DNA of 64,000 nucleotides from an uncultured Ruminiclostridium sp. (GCA_947630175.1 CANRGJ010000001.1:124001-188000), one strand, 5' to 3'; positions 28,910-40,230 are shown, counted from the stretch's first letter. The notes: generated by a model not told the origin, from the sequence alone. Made by a program: numbers and translations.

Positions 28910-30214
28910 ATGATAAGAAAAATATATGCCGACGGCAGTGAAATGGAATTTATCAAAGAAGTTGAAAAAAGAAGCCGTGATACCAATACAGATGTTGAAA
29001 AAACGGTAAGTTCAATAATTGAAGATGTGCGTGAAAACGGTGATAAAGCAGTCAAAAAGTATACAGAAAAATTTGATTGCTCTGCCCCTTTGTATTATGA
29101 AGTGCCGAACGATGTGATAAACGATGCGCTGACTGAGGCAGACCCGAGGCTTGTAGACGTACTGCTTAACTGCGTTGAGAATATAACTGCTTTTCACAAC
29201 CGTCAAAAGCAGAACGGTTATATGATGACAGGTGAGGACGGCACTATACTTGGACAGCGTGTTCGTGGGCTGGACAGAGTCGGACTTTACGTTCCGGGAG
29301 GAACAGCCGCATATCCTTCTTCCGTGCTGATGAACGCAATTCCTGCCAAAATTGCGGGAGTCAAGGAAATAATAATGGTCACTCCACCGTTGAAAGACGG
29401 AACGCCTAACAAGGATATTTTGTTAGCGGCTGCAATATGCGGAGTGGACAGGATATTTATGTGCGGAGGGGCGCAGGCTGTCGCTGCGCTTGCTTATGGA
29501 ACGGAGACTATTCCGAAAGTGTCCAAAATAGTGGGACCTGGAAATATTTTTGTTGCTACCGCAAAGAAAATGCTTTACGGTGTTGTGGACATTGATATGA
29601 TAGCAGGTCCAAGTGAGATACTTGTGCTTGCCGATGAAACTGCCGACCCGAAATATGTTGCGGCGGATCTGATGTCGCAGGCGGAACATGACAAGTTAGC
29701 AAGCGCAGTTCTTGTTACCATAAGCGACAAACTGGCTGATGAAGTTATATCAGAGCTTGAAAGACAGTTACCGACGCTTTCAAGAAAGGAAATCATAGCT
29801 CACTCTCTTGACAATTACGGAGCAATAATCGTTGCGTCTGATATGATGCAGGCATGCGATATTGCAAACAGGCTTGCTCCCGAGCACCTTGAGGCTGTTG
29901 TGGAAAATCCTCTTGAATACATCGGAAAACTTGACAATGTAGGCTCACTTTTCTTGGGACAATATGCGCCTGAGCCGCTGGGAGATTATTATGCTGGACC
30001 TAATCATGTACTTCCCACCAGTGGAACAGCACGCTTTTTCTCTCCTTTGTCAGTGGACAGCTTTATAAAAAAATCAAGTTATATTTATTATACCAAGCAA
30101 GCTCTCAATGAGGCCGCAGATGATATAATTCTTGTAGCCGAGAGAGAAAAACTGACTGCTCACGCAAATTCAATAAAAGTGAGAGTAAATGATATACGTT
30201 CACGGGAAGATTAA
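28910..30214 (+). CDS. hisD: Histidinol dehydrogenase
   Basis: A 434-residue zinc enzyme oxidising histidinol to histidine in two NAD-dependent steps. LDRVGLYVPGGTAAYPSSVLMN is near 122, KIVGPGNIFVATAKK near 205 and IAGPSEILVLADE near 228. The zinc/catalytic region QAEHDKLASAVLVT is near 259 and NHVLPTSGTARF near 365. It starts 5 bp after hisG with GGAGATG as part of the ribosome site. Confidence 0.96.
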   Translation: MIRKIYADGSEMEFIKEVEKRSRDTNTDVEKTVSSIIEDVRENGDKAVKKYTEKFDCSAPLYYEVPNDVINDALTEADPRLVDVLLNCVENITAFHNRQKQNGYMMTGEDGTILGQRVRGLDRVGLYVPGGTAAYPSSVLMNAIPAKIAGVKEIIMVTPPLKDGTPNKDILLAAAICGVDRIFMCGGAQAVAALAYGTETIPKVSKIVGPGNIFVATAKKMLYGVVDIDMIAGPSEILVLADETADPKYVAADLMSQAEHDKLASAVLVTISDKLADEVISELERQLPTLSRKEIIAHSLDNYGAIIVASDMMQACDIANRLAPEHLEAVVENPLEYIGKLDNVGSLFLGQYAPEPLGDYYAGPNHVLPTSGTARFFSPLSVDSFIKKSSYIYYTKQALNEAADDIILVAEREKLTAHANSIKVRVNDIRSRED

Positions 30215-30217
30215 AAC

Positions 30218-31258
30218 ATGTACGAATTAAACAAAAAACTAAAAAATCTATTGCCTTATGACCCTATTCAGGGTGAATATAAAATACGTCTTGACGCAAA
30301 TGAGAGTTTTATTTCAACGGATAGGGAACGGCTTTGTGAAGCGGTTTCAAGCGTTCAGCTGAACCGTTATCCTGATCCATACGCAAAAAGGCTCATATCG
30401 TCTTACTGCGATTTTTACGGTATTGATACCGAGCTTGTAACATCGGGAAACGGTTCGGACGAGCTTATAAGCATTTTGACCGCTTGTTTTCTGGAAAAGG
30501 GAGATAAAATTCTTTGTTTTTCACCTGATTTTTCAATGTATTCGTTTTATTCAAGCCTATATGAACTGAATGTTATAACGATTGACAAAGAGCCTGACCT
30601 TACAATAAATATTGATAAGGCGATACAAAAAATAAATCAGGAAAATATAAAAGCAGTCATTTTTTCAAATCCCTGCAATCCCACGTCCCTTGGCGTTGAG
30701 AAAGCTGATGTGGAAAGGCTTATCACCTCTGTTAATGCTTTGGTAATACTTGATGAAGCATATATGGACTTTTGGGACGAAGAGCAAAGCTTGATCAAAG
30801 ATACTGCAAAGTACGACAATCTGATAGTTTTGCGCACTTGCTCAAAGGCGCTGGGAATGGCGGGTCTGCGTTTGGGATTTGCGGTTTCCGACAAAATAAT
30901 AACCAATAAGCTGAGAGCCGCAAAATCTCCTTATAATGTAAATTCATTGACTCAAAGCGTTGCAGAATATTTCTTGAGCGATAAGCGGGAAATGAAAAAT
31001 CGTATCGAACAGTGCAAAAACGCCAGAAATGAATTATTTGATTTGTTGAACGAACTGCAAATGCCGTGTTTTGAAAAGATATATCCTTCCGTTACGAATT
31101 TTGCCTTTGTAAAAACAACAAAGGCAAAGGAAATATTTGATTATTTGCTGGATAACTCTATTGCGGTGCGCTATATGGGAGATTATTTAAGAATAACAGC
31201 GGGCAGCAGTGAAGAAAATAAAGCGCTATATGATGCTCTGAAAGCATTTAAAGGATAA
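30218..31258 (+). CDS. hisC: Histidinol-phosphate aminotransferase
   Basis: A 346-residue class I/II PLP aminotransferase making histidinol phosphate from imidazole acetol phosphate. YDPIQGEYKIRLDANES opens the protein, TSGNGSDELI binds the cofactor phosphate near 80, and the PLP lysine lies in LRTCSKALGMAGLRLGF near 210. It starts 4 bp after hisD. Such enzymes can also transaminate aromatic amino acids in Firmicutes, which may matter given the aromatic genes in the window. Confidence 0.94.
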   Translation: MYELNKKLKNLLPYDPIQGEYKIRLDANESFISTDRERLCEAVSSVQLNRYPDPYAKRLISSYCDFYGIDTELVTSGNGSDELISILTACFLEKGDKILCFSPDFSMYSFYSSLYELNVITIDKEPDLTINIDKAIQKINQENIKAVIFSNPCNPTSLGVEKADVERLITSVNALVILDEAYMDFWDEEQSLIKDTAKYDNLIVLRTCSKALGMAGLRLGFAVSDKIITNKLRAAKSPYNVNSLTQSVAEYFLSDKREMKNRIEQCKNARNELFDLLNELQMPCFEKIYPSVTNFAFVKTTKAKEIFDYLLDNSIAVRYMGDYLRITAGSSEENKALYDALKAFKG

Positions 31259-31268
31259 GGAGGAGCGT

Positions 31269-31853
31269 ATGAAAAGAACGGCATTGGTAAATCGCAAGAC
31301 AAAAGAGACGGATATTCAGCTTTCTTTGTGCCTTGACGGAAACGGAACTGCGCAAATCACCACAGGTATAGGTTTTTTAGACCATATGCTTACTTCTTTC
31401 ACTGTTCACAGCGGGTTTGATTTAAGTGTAAATTGCAGCGGCGATCTTGAAGTAGACGGACACCACACTGTTGAGGATATAGGAATTTGCTTGGGAAAAG
31501 CGTTTGCTGAGGCTTTAAAGGATAAAAGCGGTATCATAAGATACAGTTCGGCGTATATTCCTATGGACGAATCCCTCGGCTTTTGCGCAGTTGATATAAG
31601 CGGGCGGTCATTTTTGGTGTTTAACGCCGAGTTTTTCAACGAAAAGATAGGCGGATATGAAACCTGCCTTACAGAAGAATTTATGAGAGCATTTGCTTTT
31701 AATGCAGGAATAACTCTTCATCTTTCCGTTTCATACGGCAAAAACGATCATCACAAGGTCGAGGCGCTGTTCAAGGCATTGGCTTATTCGTTGAAACAAG
31801 CTGTATCTTTTAATTCAACCGGAACAGTCGTTTCATCAAAGGGAGTTATTTAG
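31269..31853 (+). CDS. hisB: Imidazoleglycerol-phosphate dehydratase
   Basis: A 194-residue monofunctional dehydratase using two manganese ions. The metal-binding motifs are present: GFLDHMLTSFTVHSG near 37, DGHHTVEDIGI near 67 and the C-terminal GKNDHHKVEALFKALA near 158. There is no fused phosphatase domain as in enteric HisB, so histidinol-phosphate phosphatase must be encoded elsewhere. AAGGAGGAG precedes ATG 31269. Confidence 0.96.
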   Translation: MKRTALVNRKTKETDIQLSLCLDGNGTAQITTGIGFLDHMLTSFTVHSGFDLSVNCSGDLEVDGHHTVEDIGICLGKAFAEALKDKSGIIRYSSAYIPMDESLGFCAVDISGRSFLVFNAEFFNEKIGGYETCLTEEFMRAFAFNAGITLHLSVSYGKNDHHKVEALFKALAYSLKQAVSFNSTGTVVSSKGVI

Positions 31854-31872
31854 TTTTTATTATGGAGCGTTT

Positions 31873-32472
31873 ATGATAACTATTATAGATTACGGAGCTG
31901 GAAACCTTTTCAGCGTTCACAATGCTTTGGAATATCTGGGATATGAAAATAAAATATCCTGTGAGCCTGAAGATATAGTTGGCGCCGACCGTCTTATTCT
32001 TCCGGGAGTGGGAGCATTCGGGGACGCTATGGATAAGCTGAAAAAAGCTGGGCTTGTTGATGTTGTCAAACAAGAAGCGCTGAAAAAACCTTTTCTGGGA
32101 ATATGCCTCGGTATGCAAATGCTTTTTGAAAAAAGCTATGAGTTCGGAGAACACGATGGGCTTGGTCTTATTCCCGGAGAAGTAAAGCTGATGGAACCTG
32201 AAGGAAATCTTGTTATTCCTCAGATGGGCTGGAATTCACTTGAATACAATCATCAGTGCGCCCTTTTAAAGGATATTGATAACGGAGCGTATGTTTATTT
32301 TGTTCATTCGTATGCCGCAAAATGTCCTGATGAATTTGTCAGTGCATACTCAAATTACGGCGGAAAAGTGACAGCATTAGTAAACAAAGGCACTGTTTAC
32401 GGCGCTCAGTTTCACCCTGAAAAAAGCGGCGAGATCGGACTGCAAATGCTGAAAAACTTTGCCGAATTGTAA
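31873..32472 (+). CDS. hisH: Imidazole glycerol phosphate synthase, glutaminase subunit
   Basis: A 199-residue class I glutamine amidotransferase that feeds ammonia to HisF. The oxyanion region LPGVGAFGDAM is near 45, the nucleophile Cys sits in LGICLGMQMLFE near 80, and the His/Glu pair lies in QFHPEKSG near 180. It is 19 bp from hisB and 21 bp from hisA in the operon. Confidence 0.96.
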   Translation: MITIIDYGAGNLFSVHNALEYLGYENKISCEPEDIVGADRLILPGVGAFGDAMDKLKKAGLVDVVKQEALKKPFLGICLGMQMLFEKSYEFGEHDGLGLIPGEVKLMEPEGNLVIPQMGWNSLEYNHQCALLKDIDNGAYVYFVHSYAAKCPDEFVSAYSNYGGKVTALVNKGTVYGAQFHPEKSGEIGLQMLKNFAEL

Positions 32473-32493
32473 AATAAATCGGAGAATGACGAT

Positions 32494-33219
32494 ATGATTA
32501 TTTTACCTGCGATAGATATAAAAAACGGAAATTGCGTGAGGTTGTACAAAGGTGATTTTTCCACCGTTCAAAAGGTCGCCGATGATTATTTGCTTACTGC
32601 AAAAGGCTTTGAAAAAGATGGAGCAAAATGGATACATACAGTTGATCTGGACGGAGCAAAAGAAGGAAAACCTGTAAACAGCGAGATTTTTGTTTCAATT
32701 GCAAAAGAAACTAATCTAAAGGTTGAGCTTGGCGGTGGAATAAGGAGCCTTGATACGGTAGAATATTATGTTTCAAACGGAATATCAAGAGTAATACTCG
32801 GTTCTGTCGCCTTAAAAGATCCTCAGATAGTTAAAGACGCTGTAACGGAATACAAAGAGCGCATAGCGATAGGAATCGACGCCAAAAATGGAAAGGTTTC
32901 GGCTGAGGGCTGGCTGGATGATTCACAGGTGGATTATATAGAGCTTGCTTTGAAAATGGTGGATGTTGGGGTAAAAAACATTATTTTTACCGATATTTCC
33001 AAGGACGGAACTTTGTCGGGGGTAAATGCAGAGCAGCTTGACGCCCTTAACAATGCCGTAAAAGGAAAATGCGACATAACGGCAAGCGGTGGGGTGCATA
33101 ACATTGACGATATATATTTGTGCAGAAAGTTAGGGCTTTACGGGGCTATCTGCGGAAAATCTCTGTACAGCGGCACTCTTGATCTGAAAGAGGCAATCAA
33201 AGTGGGAGAAGGTGGCTGA
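32494..33219 (+). CDS. hisA: ProFAR isomerase (HisA)
   Basis: A 241-residue (beta/alpha)8 isomerase. The first catalytic Asp is in [16 protein letters not shown] at the N-terminus and the second in [12 protein letters not shown] near 165. Phosphate-binding glycines appear in [11 protein letters not shown] and [11 protein letters not shown]. It is closely related to HisF, encoded 2 bp downstream; the order and the KNGNCVRL sequence favour HisA. Confidence 0.95.
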   Translation: MIILPAIDIKNGNCVRLYKGDFSTVQKVADDYLLTAKGFEKDGAKWIHTVDLDGAKEGKPVNSEIFVSIAKETNLKVELGGGIRSLDTVEYYVSNGISRVILGSVALKDPQIVKDAVTEYKERIAIGIDAKNGKVSAEGWLDDSQVDYIELALKMVDVGVKNIIFTDISKDGTLSGVNAEQLDALNNAVKGKCDITASGGVHNIDDIYLCRKLGLYGAICGKSLYSGTLDLKEAIKVGEGG

Positions 33220-33221
33220 TT

Positions 33222-33977
33222 TTGCTTGCTAAAAGAATAATACCTTGTCTTGATGTAAGGAACGGAAAAGTCGTCAAGGGCGTAAATTTTGAAGGTGTTC
33301 GTGATGTTGGCGACCCTGTAAAATATGCCGAGGAATATAACCGTCAGGGCGCTGATGAGATCGTTTTTTATGATATAACTGCATCTGCGGAAGGCAGAGG
33401 ACTTATGCTTGACGTAGTTCGTGAAACTGCAAAAAGGGTTTTTGTTCCGCTTTGCGTAGGCGGAGGAATAGGCAGTATCAATGATTTTCGTGAAACGTTG
33501 AGGGCAGGAGCAGATAAGGTATCGGTAAATTCACAAGCACTCACAAATCCTGACCTTATAAGTGAAGCGGCGAAAATATTTGGAAGTCAGTGCGTTGTGG
33601 TGGGAATCGACGCTAAGCGTGACGGAAACGGCGGATATACCGTTTACCGCAACGGCGGAAGAATAGATATGAAGTTAGAGCTTGGCAAGTGGGTGAAAGA
33701 GATAGAAGAACGGGGTGCGGGCGAAATTTGCCTTAACTCTATGGACGCTGACGGCACAAGAACGGGATTTGATATTGAAATGCTTGATTATGTCTGCGGC
33801 AAAGTGAATATTCCCGTTATAGCAAGCGGCGGAGCAGGGAAGTTAGAGCATTTTTCAGATGCGCTTATACAAACGGATTGCTCGGCGGTTTTAGCGGCTT
33901 CACTTTTTCATTTCAAAGAACTTACCATTGAACAGGTAAAAACTGATTGCCGCAAAAAAGGTATTTTGGTAAGATAA
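33222..33977 (+). CDS. hisF: Imidazole glycerol phosphate synthase, cyclase subunit
   Basis: A 251-residue barrel enzyme that closes the imidazole ring and releases [24 protein letters not shown] starts at residue 7 (catalytic Asp), with [13 protein letters not shown] near 176 and [12 protein letters not shown] near 203. The start codon is TTG 33222, preceded by AGAAGGTGG; no in-frame ATG fits. It works with HisH, encoded two genes upstream. Confidence 0.95.
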   Translation: MLAKRIIPCLDVRNGKVVKGVNFEGVRDVGDPVKYAEEYNRQGADEIVFYDITASAEGRGLMLDVVRETAKRVFVPLCVGGGIGSINDFRETLRAGADKVSVNSQALTNPDLISEAAKIFGSQCVVVGIDAKRDGNGGYTVYRNGGRIDMKLELGKWVKEIEERGAGEICLNSMDADGTRTGFDIEMLDYVCGKVNIPVIASGGAGKLEHFSDALIQTDCSAVLAASLFHFKELTIEQVKTDCRKKGILVR

Positions 33978-33994
33978 TTATTTTCGGAGGCAGT

Positions 33995-34342
33995 ATGACG
34001 AATATTGATGTAAATTCTCTGGATAAATATTTTGTAAAATCTGAACTTATTCCTGCGGTAGCGTTTGATGTTGATACTAAAACCGTTCTTATGCTTGCAT
34101 ATATGAACAAAGAAAGTTTGAAAAAAACTCTGGAAACAGGTTATACATGGTATTGGAGCCGTTCGCGTCAGGAGCTTTGGAACAAAGGCGCAACTTCCGG
34201 TCATTTGCAAAAGGTGGTTTCAATTTACAGTGATTGTGATGATGACACATTACTTATAAATGTAAAGCAAACGGGTGTTGCTTGCCATACGGGAAGTTAT
34301 AGTTGCTTTTTCAATAAAATATATGGAGGAAACGATGACTGA
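33995..34342 (+). CDS. hisI: Phosphoribosyl-AMP cyclohydrolase
   Basis: A 115-residue zinc enzyme. Motifs: [36 protein letters not shown] and [15 protein letters not shown], with the metal-binding Cys in [11 protein letters not shown]. The track ORF starts upstream at 33947, but CGGAGGCAGT precedes ATG 33995. It is encoded separately from HisE, unlike the fused HisIE of enteric bacteria, with an 8-bp overlap between the two. Confidence 0.95.
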   Translation: MTNIDVNSLDKYFVKSELIPAVAFDVDTKTVLMLAYMNKESLKKTLETGYTWYWSRSRQELWNKGATSGHLQKVVSIYSDCDDDTLLINVKQTGVACHTGSYSCFFNKIYGGNDD

Positions 34343-34661
34343 AGTATTTAACGAACTTTATCAGACGGTTTTGAGCCGTAAATCATCAAAGGAAGAAGGC
34401 TCATATACTTGTTATTTGTTTGAAAAGGGAATTGACAAAATTCTGAAAAAATGCGGTGAGGAATGTACAGAAATGGTTATTGCCGCAAAAAATGCAGATA
34501 ATAAGGAGCTGAAAAACGAGATAGCAGACCTTATGTATCACATAATGGTAATGTGTGTTGAAAGAGGTCTTGACTGGAATGAGGTAGAAGAAGTCCTCGC
34601 TGAGCGCAGTAATAAGTCGGGAAATCTCAAAACTTTTCATCAGGTAGATAAAAATACGTAA
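34335..34661 (+). CDS. hisE: Phosphoribosyl-ATP pyrophosphatase
   Basis: A 108-residue MazG-like all-alpha pyrophosphatase. The acidic metal-binding motif is [13 protein letters not shown] followed by [20 protein letters not shown] 34335 is chosen over the track start at 34275 because TGGAGGAAACG precedes it. It is the last gene of the operon and is followed by a hairpin terminator. Confidence 0.94.
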   Translation: MTEVFNELYQTVLSRKSSKEEGSYTCYLFEKGIDKILKKCGEECTEMVIAAKNADNKELKNEIADLMYHIMVMCVERGLDWNEVEEVLAERSNKSGNLKTFHQVDKNT

Positions 34662-34673
34662 ATATATTTATTT

Positions 34674-34705
34674 CCGCAGCAAGATAACTGCGGATAATAT
34701 TTTGT
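34674..34705 (+). terminator. Terminator of the histidine operon
   Basis: A 6-bp stem CCGCAG/CTGCGG with an 8-base loop is followed by ATAATATTTTG. The T-run is imperfect, so termination may be partial. Confidence 0.6.
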
Positions 34706-34722
34706 TTTGCATTGTTATATGC

Positions 34723-34751
34723 TTGACAAATCTTTATTACAATAGTATAAT
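34723..34751 (+). promoter_or_regulatory. Promoter of ilvBNC
   Basis: TTGACA (34723-34728), 17-base spacer, TATAAT (34746-34751): a consensus promoter about 65 bases ahead of ilvB. The leader is too short for a T-box. Confidence 0.82.
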
Positions 34752-34816
34752 TATTAAATACGAATTTTTAAAAAATATATGCGACAGAACAAAAGAGAAG
34801 TAAGGGGTAATTGCAA

Positions 34817-36454
34817 GTGTCAAAGGAAAGGGTAACTGTTGCGAGAGCTATGGTTCTTGCACTTGAGCATGAAGGAATAAAGCACATTTTTGGCTATCCG
34901 GGTGCGGCAATATGTCCATTTTTTGATGAACTTATAAAGTCTGATATACAGAATATATTGGTACGGCACGAGGCAAACAGCGGGCATGCTGCCAGCGGCT
35001 ACGCCAGAGTAACGGGAAAGCCTGCGGTATGCGCCGCAACATCAGGTCCCGGCGCTACAAATCTTATCACGGCAATTGCTACTGCTCATATGGACAGCGT
35101 TCCTATGATAGCGATAACTGGACAGGTATTGAGCAGTCAGCTTGGGCGTGACGCTTTTCAGGAGGCTGACATCACAGGTGCGGCAGAGCCTTTTGTAAAG
35201 CACAGCTTTCTGGTGAAGAATCCAAATGATATAGGAGAAGTCATAAAAAAGGCGTTTTATATCGCCTCAACAGGCAGGCAGGGTCCTGTCCTGATAGATG
35301 TGCCAATGGATATTCAAAAAATGGAAATTGAATTTGAATATCCTGAAAAGGTGGAGATCCGTTCGTACAAGCCCAGTTTTTTTGGAAACAAACTCCAGAT
35401 AAAAAAAGCCGCCGAGGCATTAAAAAACAGCAAAAAGCCGCTTATTTGCGCAGGTGGTGGTATTTTATCGTCAGGCGCTTGCGAGCAGCTTAAAATTCTG
35501 TCAGAAAAATGCGATATCCCTGTTATCGTAACAATGATGGGAATAGGCTCTATTCCTACAAATCACAAAAATTATTACGGAATGTTGGGCATTTTCGGCA
35601 GAAAGATCGCAAATCAGGCGCTCAATGCCTGTGATCTGCTTATTGTGCTGGGCGCAAGAATGAGCGACAGAGCTGTTACAACTCTTGCCTCTTTTGACGA
35701 CACAACGGTTATACATATAGACGTAGACCCTGCGGAAATCGGAAAGAACGCTCCTGTTAATATCCCGATAGTTGGCGATGTAAAAACTATTCTGGAACAG
35801 TTTATAGCAGAAGTCGAGCCTATGACGCACGATGAATGGCAAAGCGGACTGTTTATCAACAAAACGGATTTTGAAGCAAAGGCAAATACTTTCCAAAGTG
35901 ATTATGTAAGCCCTAAGCTTATGATAAAAAGTATTTGCAAGGCGTTGCCGCAAAAACGTGTGATATGTGCAGATGTGGGTTCCAATCAGATATGGACTGC
36001 AAATAACATTGAAATAGGAGAAGAAGGCAAGTTCATCACTTCCGGCGGAATGGGAACAATGGGATTTTCATTTCCTGCTGCAATAGGGGCAAAATGCGCC
36101 GATAAGGACGCTGAAGTTGTTGCAATATGCGGAGACGGAAGTTTTCAGATGAGCTTTATGGAGCTTGCCACTGCCGTTCAGCATGGAATAAATGTAAAGA
36201 TAGTTGTTTTTGTAAACAATAAGCTTGGTATGGTAAGAGAATATCAGACCAACAATTATGCGGGGCGCCACACAATGGTAGACCTCAGCGGAAGTCCTGA
36301 TTTTCTCAAGCTTGCCGAGGCTTACGGAATAAATGGCGAAACTGTTTCCAAAAATGAGCAGATCGTTTCCGCAGTAGAAAATATGGTCAACGCCAACGAG
36401 CCTTATCTGCTTCAGGTAATTGTGGATAAAAACGAAAAGTCACTTATTGTGTGA
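34817..36454 (+). CDS. ilvB: Acetolactate synthase, large catalytic subunit
   Basis: A 545-residue thiamine-diphosphate enzyme for the first common step of branched-chain amino acid synthesis. The catalytic Glu lies in LVRHEANSGHAASGYARVTG near 50, FAD-region motifs follow, and the ThDP-Mg motif is GDGSFQMSFMEL...VFVNN near 440. The track start is TTG 34811. GTG 34817 is favoured because AAGGGG is 9 bases away from it and only 3 from the TTG. It is followed by ilvN and ilvC. Confidence 0.94.
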   Translation: MSKERVTVARAMVLALEHEGIKHIFGYPGAAICPFFDELIKSDIQNILVRHEANSGHAASGYARVTGKPAVCAATSGPGATNLITAIATAHMDSVPMIAITGQVLSSQLGRDAFQEADITGAAEPFVKHSFLVKNPNDIGEVIKKAFYIASTGRQGPVLIDVPMDIQKMEIEFEYPEKVEIRSYKPSFFGNKLQIKKAAEALKNSKKPLICAGGGILSSGACEQLKILSEKCDIPVIVTMMGIGSIPTNHKNYYGMLGIFGRKIANQALNACDLLIVLGARMSDRAVTTLASFDDTTVIHIDVDPAEIGKNAPVNIPIVGDVKTILEQFIAEVEPMTHDEWQSGLFINKTDFEAKANTFQSDYVSPKLMIKSICKALPQKRVICADVGSNQIWTANNIEIGEEGKFITSGGMGTMGFSFPAAIGAKCADKDAEVVAICGDGSFQMSFMELATAVQHGINVKIVVFVNNKLGMVREYQTNNYAGRHTMVDLSGSPDFLKLAEAYGINGETVSKNEQIVSAVENMVNANEPYLLQVIVDKNEKSLIV

Positions 36455-36504
36455 TATGACTATTTTGATATTTCCGTCTGTAATATGACGGGAAAGGAAA
36501 TGTA

Positions 36505-38056
<1,552 letters not shown>

Positions 38057-38083
38057 TTTCAGTAGTGTTTATTTAGAATAATA

Positions 38084-38121
38084 AAAATACCCTCGGCAAA
38101 TTTTATGCCGAGGGTATTTTT
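38084..38121 (+). terminator. Terminator after ilvC, probably bidirectional
   Basis: A 13-bp perfect stem AATACCCTCGGCA/TGCCGAGGGTATT with a 7-base loop, flanked by A-run and T-run. It separates ilvBNC from the convergent Nudix gene and could serve both strands. Confidence 0.92.
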
Positions 38122-38146
38122 ATTGTTAGTGTTATGCGCTTTTAAA

Positions 38147-38638
38147 CTACGATTCTGACAACTTTGTAAATTGAACTCCGTCCTTATTGGTAATCCCTAC
38201 ATACATTTCAGAAGTATACCTTCCTGTTTCGCAAAAATGATTCATAACATATTTTGCAGAAATTGGCATTTCAAGTGATAGTGCTTCTTGTAATGAAAAC
38301 CATTGACAAATTCCTTCGTTTGAAACCAAATTGTCACTGACAGTATCTTTTAGTTCAGCGAAAAAGTAATAATTCTGCCTTATTTCTCTGTTTGTCCATC
38401 TTAGCGTTATGTACCTTAGGGATAAGTCATCAATTTCCTGCGAGCTGATACCCAACTCTTCTTGCAATTCTCTTAATGCACAAGCTTTTGCGTCGTTCAA
38501 CTCATAATTCTCAAAATGTCCTCCCGCTGAGGCAACCCAAACATTATTTACTACTTTTCCGCCCTGCCTAAACAAAAGCAAAACTTTTTCGCCCCTAATC
38601 AGGTATAAGGAAGTCATATTTCGCAATTTACCGTTCAT
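38147..38638 (-). CDS. Nudix hydrolase
   Basis: A 163-residue protein with a Nudix box GGHFENYELNDAKACALRELQ followed by EELGI; two extra residues sit between the first Glu and the REL core, a variant seen in small Nudix proteins. Such enzymes cleave nucleoside diphosphates linked to another moiety; the substrate here is unknown. The track ORF starts at 38653; I prefer ATG 38638, eight bases after GGAG. Residues 30-110 form the Nudix fold and the C-terminal part is not recognised. It is convergent with ilvC. Confidence 0.82.
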   Translation of the reverse strand: MNGKLRNMTSLYLIRGEKVLLLFRQGGKVVNNVWVASAGGHFENYELNDAKACALRELQEELGISSQEIDDLSLRYITLRWTNREIRQNYYFFAELKDTVSDNLVSNEGICQWFSLQEALSLEMPISAKYVMNHFCETGRYTSEMYVGITNKDGVQFTKLSES

Positions 38639-38662
38639 CTGTGCTGCTCCCACAAGAAGTTT

Positions 38663-40102
38663 TTATTTTTTCAACGCCACAGGCTCAAATCTCACTCTTA
38701 TATTCGGCATTTTTTCAATTACAGAGTAGTAATTCTGATCCCAGTCCTCGCCTTGTGATGGGTCGTTTTCACCGCTTGCCGGAGGAGCAAATATTTTCAG
38801 TGTTAAATCACATTCGCCCTTGAGAGGATTTTCAAAGAATGCGCTCATTAAATCTATTGTTTTTGCTTTTGGAGATTTATAGAACCATCTTCCGTTTATC
38901 TCCATCATAAGGTTCAGCTCTTCTTCAAATGTAACTTCGCAGAATGTAGGGTTGCAGTCAAAATGAATGGGAATTGCAATTCCATCTGAATCCTCAAAGC
39001 TGCCCCAGCGCATCTTGGCAGGGAACTGAGCCTCACCCGTTTCCTCAATAACAGGTGAAAAATATTCGTCGTGGATTATTTCCCTGTAAACCTTCATTTC
39101 AGGCTGAGGTATACCGACTTCGGGGTTGTTTGGATCTTCTATTTCAAGTCCAAGCCTTCCTCTGTCGCGGAACATATAGAAAGTAAACGCTTTGAGCCAT
39201 TCAGCTTTTTCATTTTTTACCTTATCGCAGAACGCCTTAACAATATTTGCCTGTTCATACGGTCCCACAACATCTCCGTCAGCATTCAGCTCGCTCATAA
39301 CCATAGGCTTTTCCACGCCGCCATTAAGGAATTTGAAACGCTCATATGATTTCTTTGTCATATTGAAAACATTTTCCGCATTGTCAACTGTGAAGGAATT
39401 GCCACCCTTTTCAGCAACGTCAAACGGCCAGCCGTAATGCAGTGAAATATATTTATCCACAGACCATATGTCGGTGGCTCTTACCGCTTCAGTAAATTCC
39501 TTTTCCTTTGATATTTCGTCGCTGTCAGCACTTTCACAGCCGCCTATACAAAGAATCGTTGAAACGTTGGGGGCGTATTCCTTGATTATCTTATGAAAAC
39601 GCACATAAAAGTCCGCAACCTCCTGATATGTGCAGCGCTTGTTAAAGCTGAACCAGTTTCCTGTTGCCTCGTGGTTTATTCTCAGCAACATTCTTCCGAA
39701 AGGACGAAGGTCTTTTGCTATTGCGATCAAATGCTCGTCTGTGACGGCGGGATCAATAGTTAATGTGAGGGAAACGTCCTGTCCGTGGCGGCGGACATCT
39801 CTCATACAAGTAAAAGGCTCGTCTTCTGTTGTACCGCCTAAACCGCCCTTATAAGTAAAATAATCATCATAAGGATAGTCCCATTGGAAGCTTACGTCTG
39901 CGTCTTTCATTACCTCAGAAATCCTTCCGGGCCATTCCTTGTCAAAGGGATAGTAGCAGTACATCAGGTTTATGCATCTATGAGGTCTTCCCATTGTTTG
40001 CAGAATATAATCCTGATTTACATATTCGCCTCTTTCGCTCCCGTCGTTCATATCAACGGCGCATTTTGCCGGACCGATATGGATTTTTTTGATCTCCTCC
40101 AT
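38663..40102 (-). CDS. Putative clan GH-A glycoside hydrolase (GH26-like)
   Basis: A 479-residue protein without a recognisable signal peptide, so probably cytoplasmic. The middle reads like a (beta/alpha)8 glycosidase. RPFGRMLLRINHEATGNWFS resembles the acid/base strand of GH26-type enzymes, and VMSELNADGDVVGPYE about 110 residues later would carry the nucleophile Glu. The last ~110 residues look like a beta-rich accessory domain (MRWGSFEDSDGIAIPIHFD). The substrate cannot be named. ATG 40102 is preferred because AAGGAGG lies 6 bases upstream; earlier ATGs are too close. It has its own promoter. Confidence 0.55.
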   Translation of the reverse strand: MEEIKKIHIGPAKCAVDMNDGSERGEYVNQDYILQTMGRPHRCINLMYCYYPFDKEWPGRISEVMKDADVSFQWDYPYDDYFTYKGGLGGTTEDEPFTCMRDVRRHGQDVSLTLTIDPAVTDEHLIAIAKDLRPFGRMLLRINHEATGNWFSFNKRCTYQEVADFYVRFHKIIKEYAPNVSTILCIGGCESADSDEISKEKEFTEAVRATDIWSVDKYISLHYGWPFDVAEKGGNSFTVDNAENVFNMTKKSYERFKFLNGGVEKPMVMSELNADGDVVGPYEQANIVKAFCDKVKNEKAEWLKAFTFYMFRDRGRLGLEIEDPNNPEVGIPQPEMKVYREIIHDEYFSPVIEETGEAQFPAKMRWGSFEDSDGIAIPIHFDCNPTFCEVTFEEELNLMMEINGRWFYKSPKAKTIDLMSAFFENPLKGECDLTLKIFAPPASGENDPSQGEDWDQNYYSVIEKMPNIRVRFEPVALKK

Positions 40103-40167
40103 TTTCATCCTCCTTGAAGTTTGATAAAATTCAGTTTGATTTAAGCGGCATATAAACAACTATATAA

Positions 40168-40196
40168 ATTATAACATAGTCGGAAATCGTTTTCAA
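40168..40196 (-). promoter_or_regulatory. Promoter of the GH-A-like gene
   Basis: On the minus strand, TTGAAA (40191-40196), 17-base spacer, TATAAT (40168-40173), about 66 bases before the start codon. It is back-to-back with the ydcF-like promoter. Confidence 0.65.
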
Positions 40197-40201
40197 GGGG
40201 G

Positions 40202-40230
40202 TTTACAAATTTTGTAATTTGTATTATAAT
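40202..40230 (+). promoter_or_regulatory. Promoter of the YdcF-like gene
   Basis: TTTACA (40202-40207), 17-base spacer, TATAAT (40225-40230), 32 bases before the start. Confidence 0.65.
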
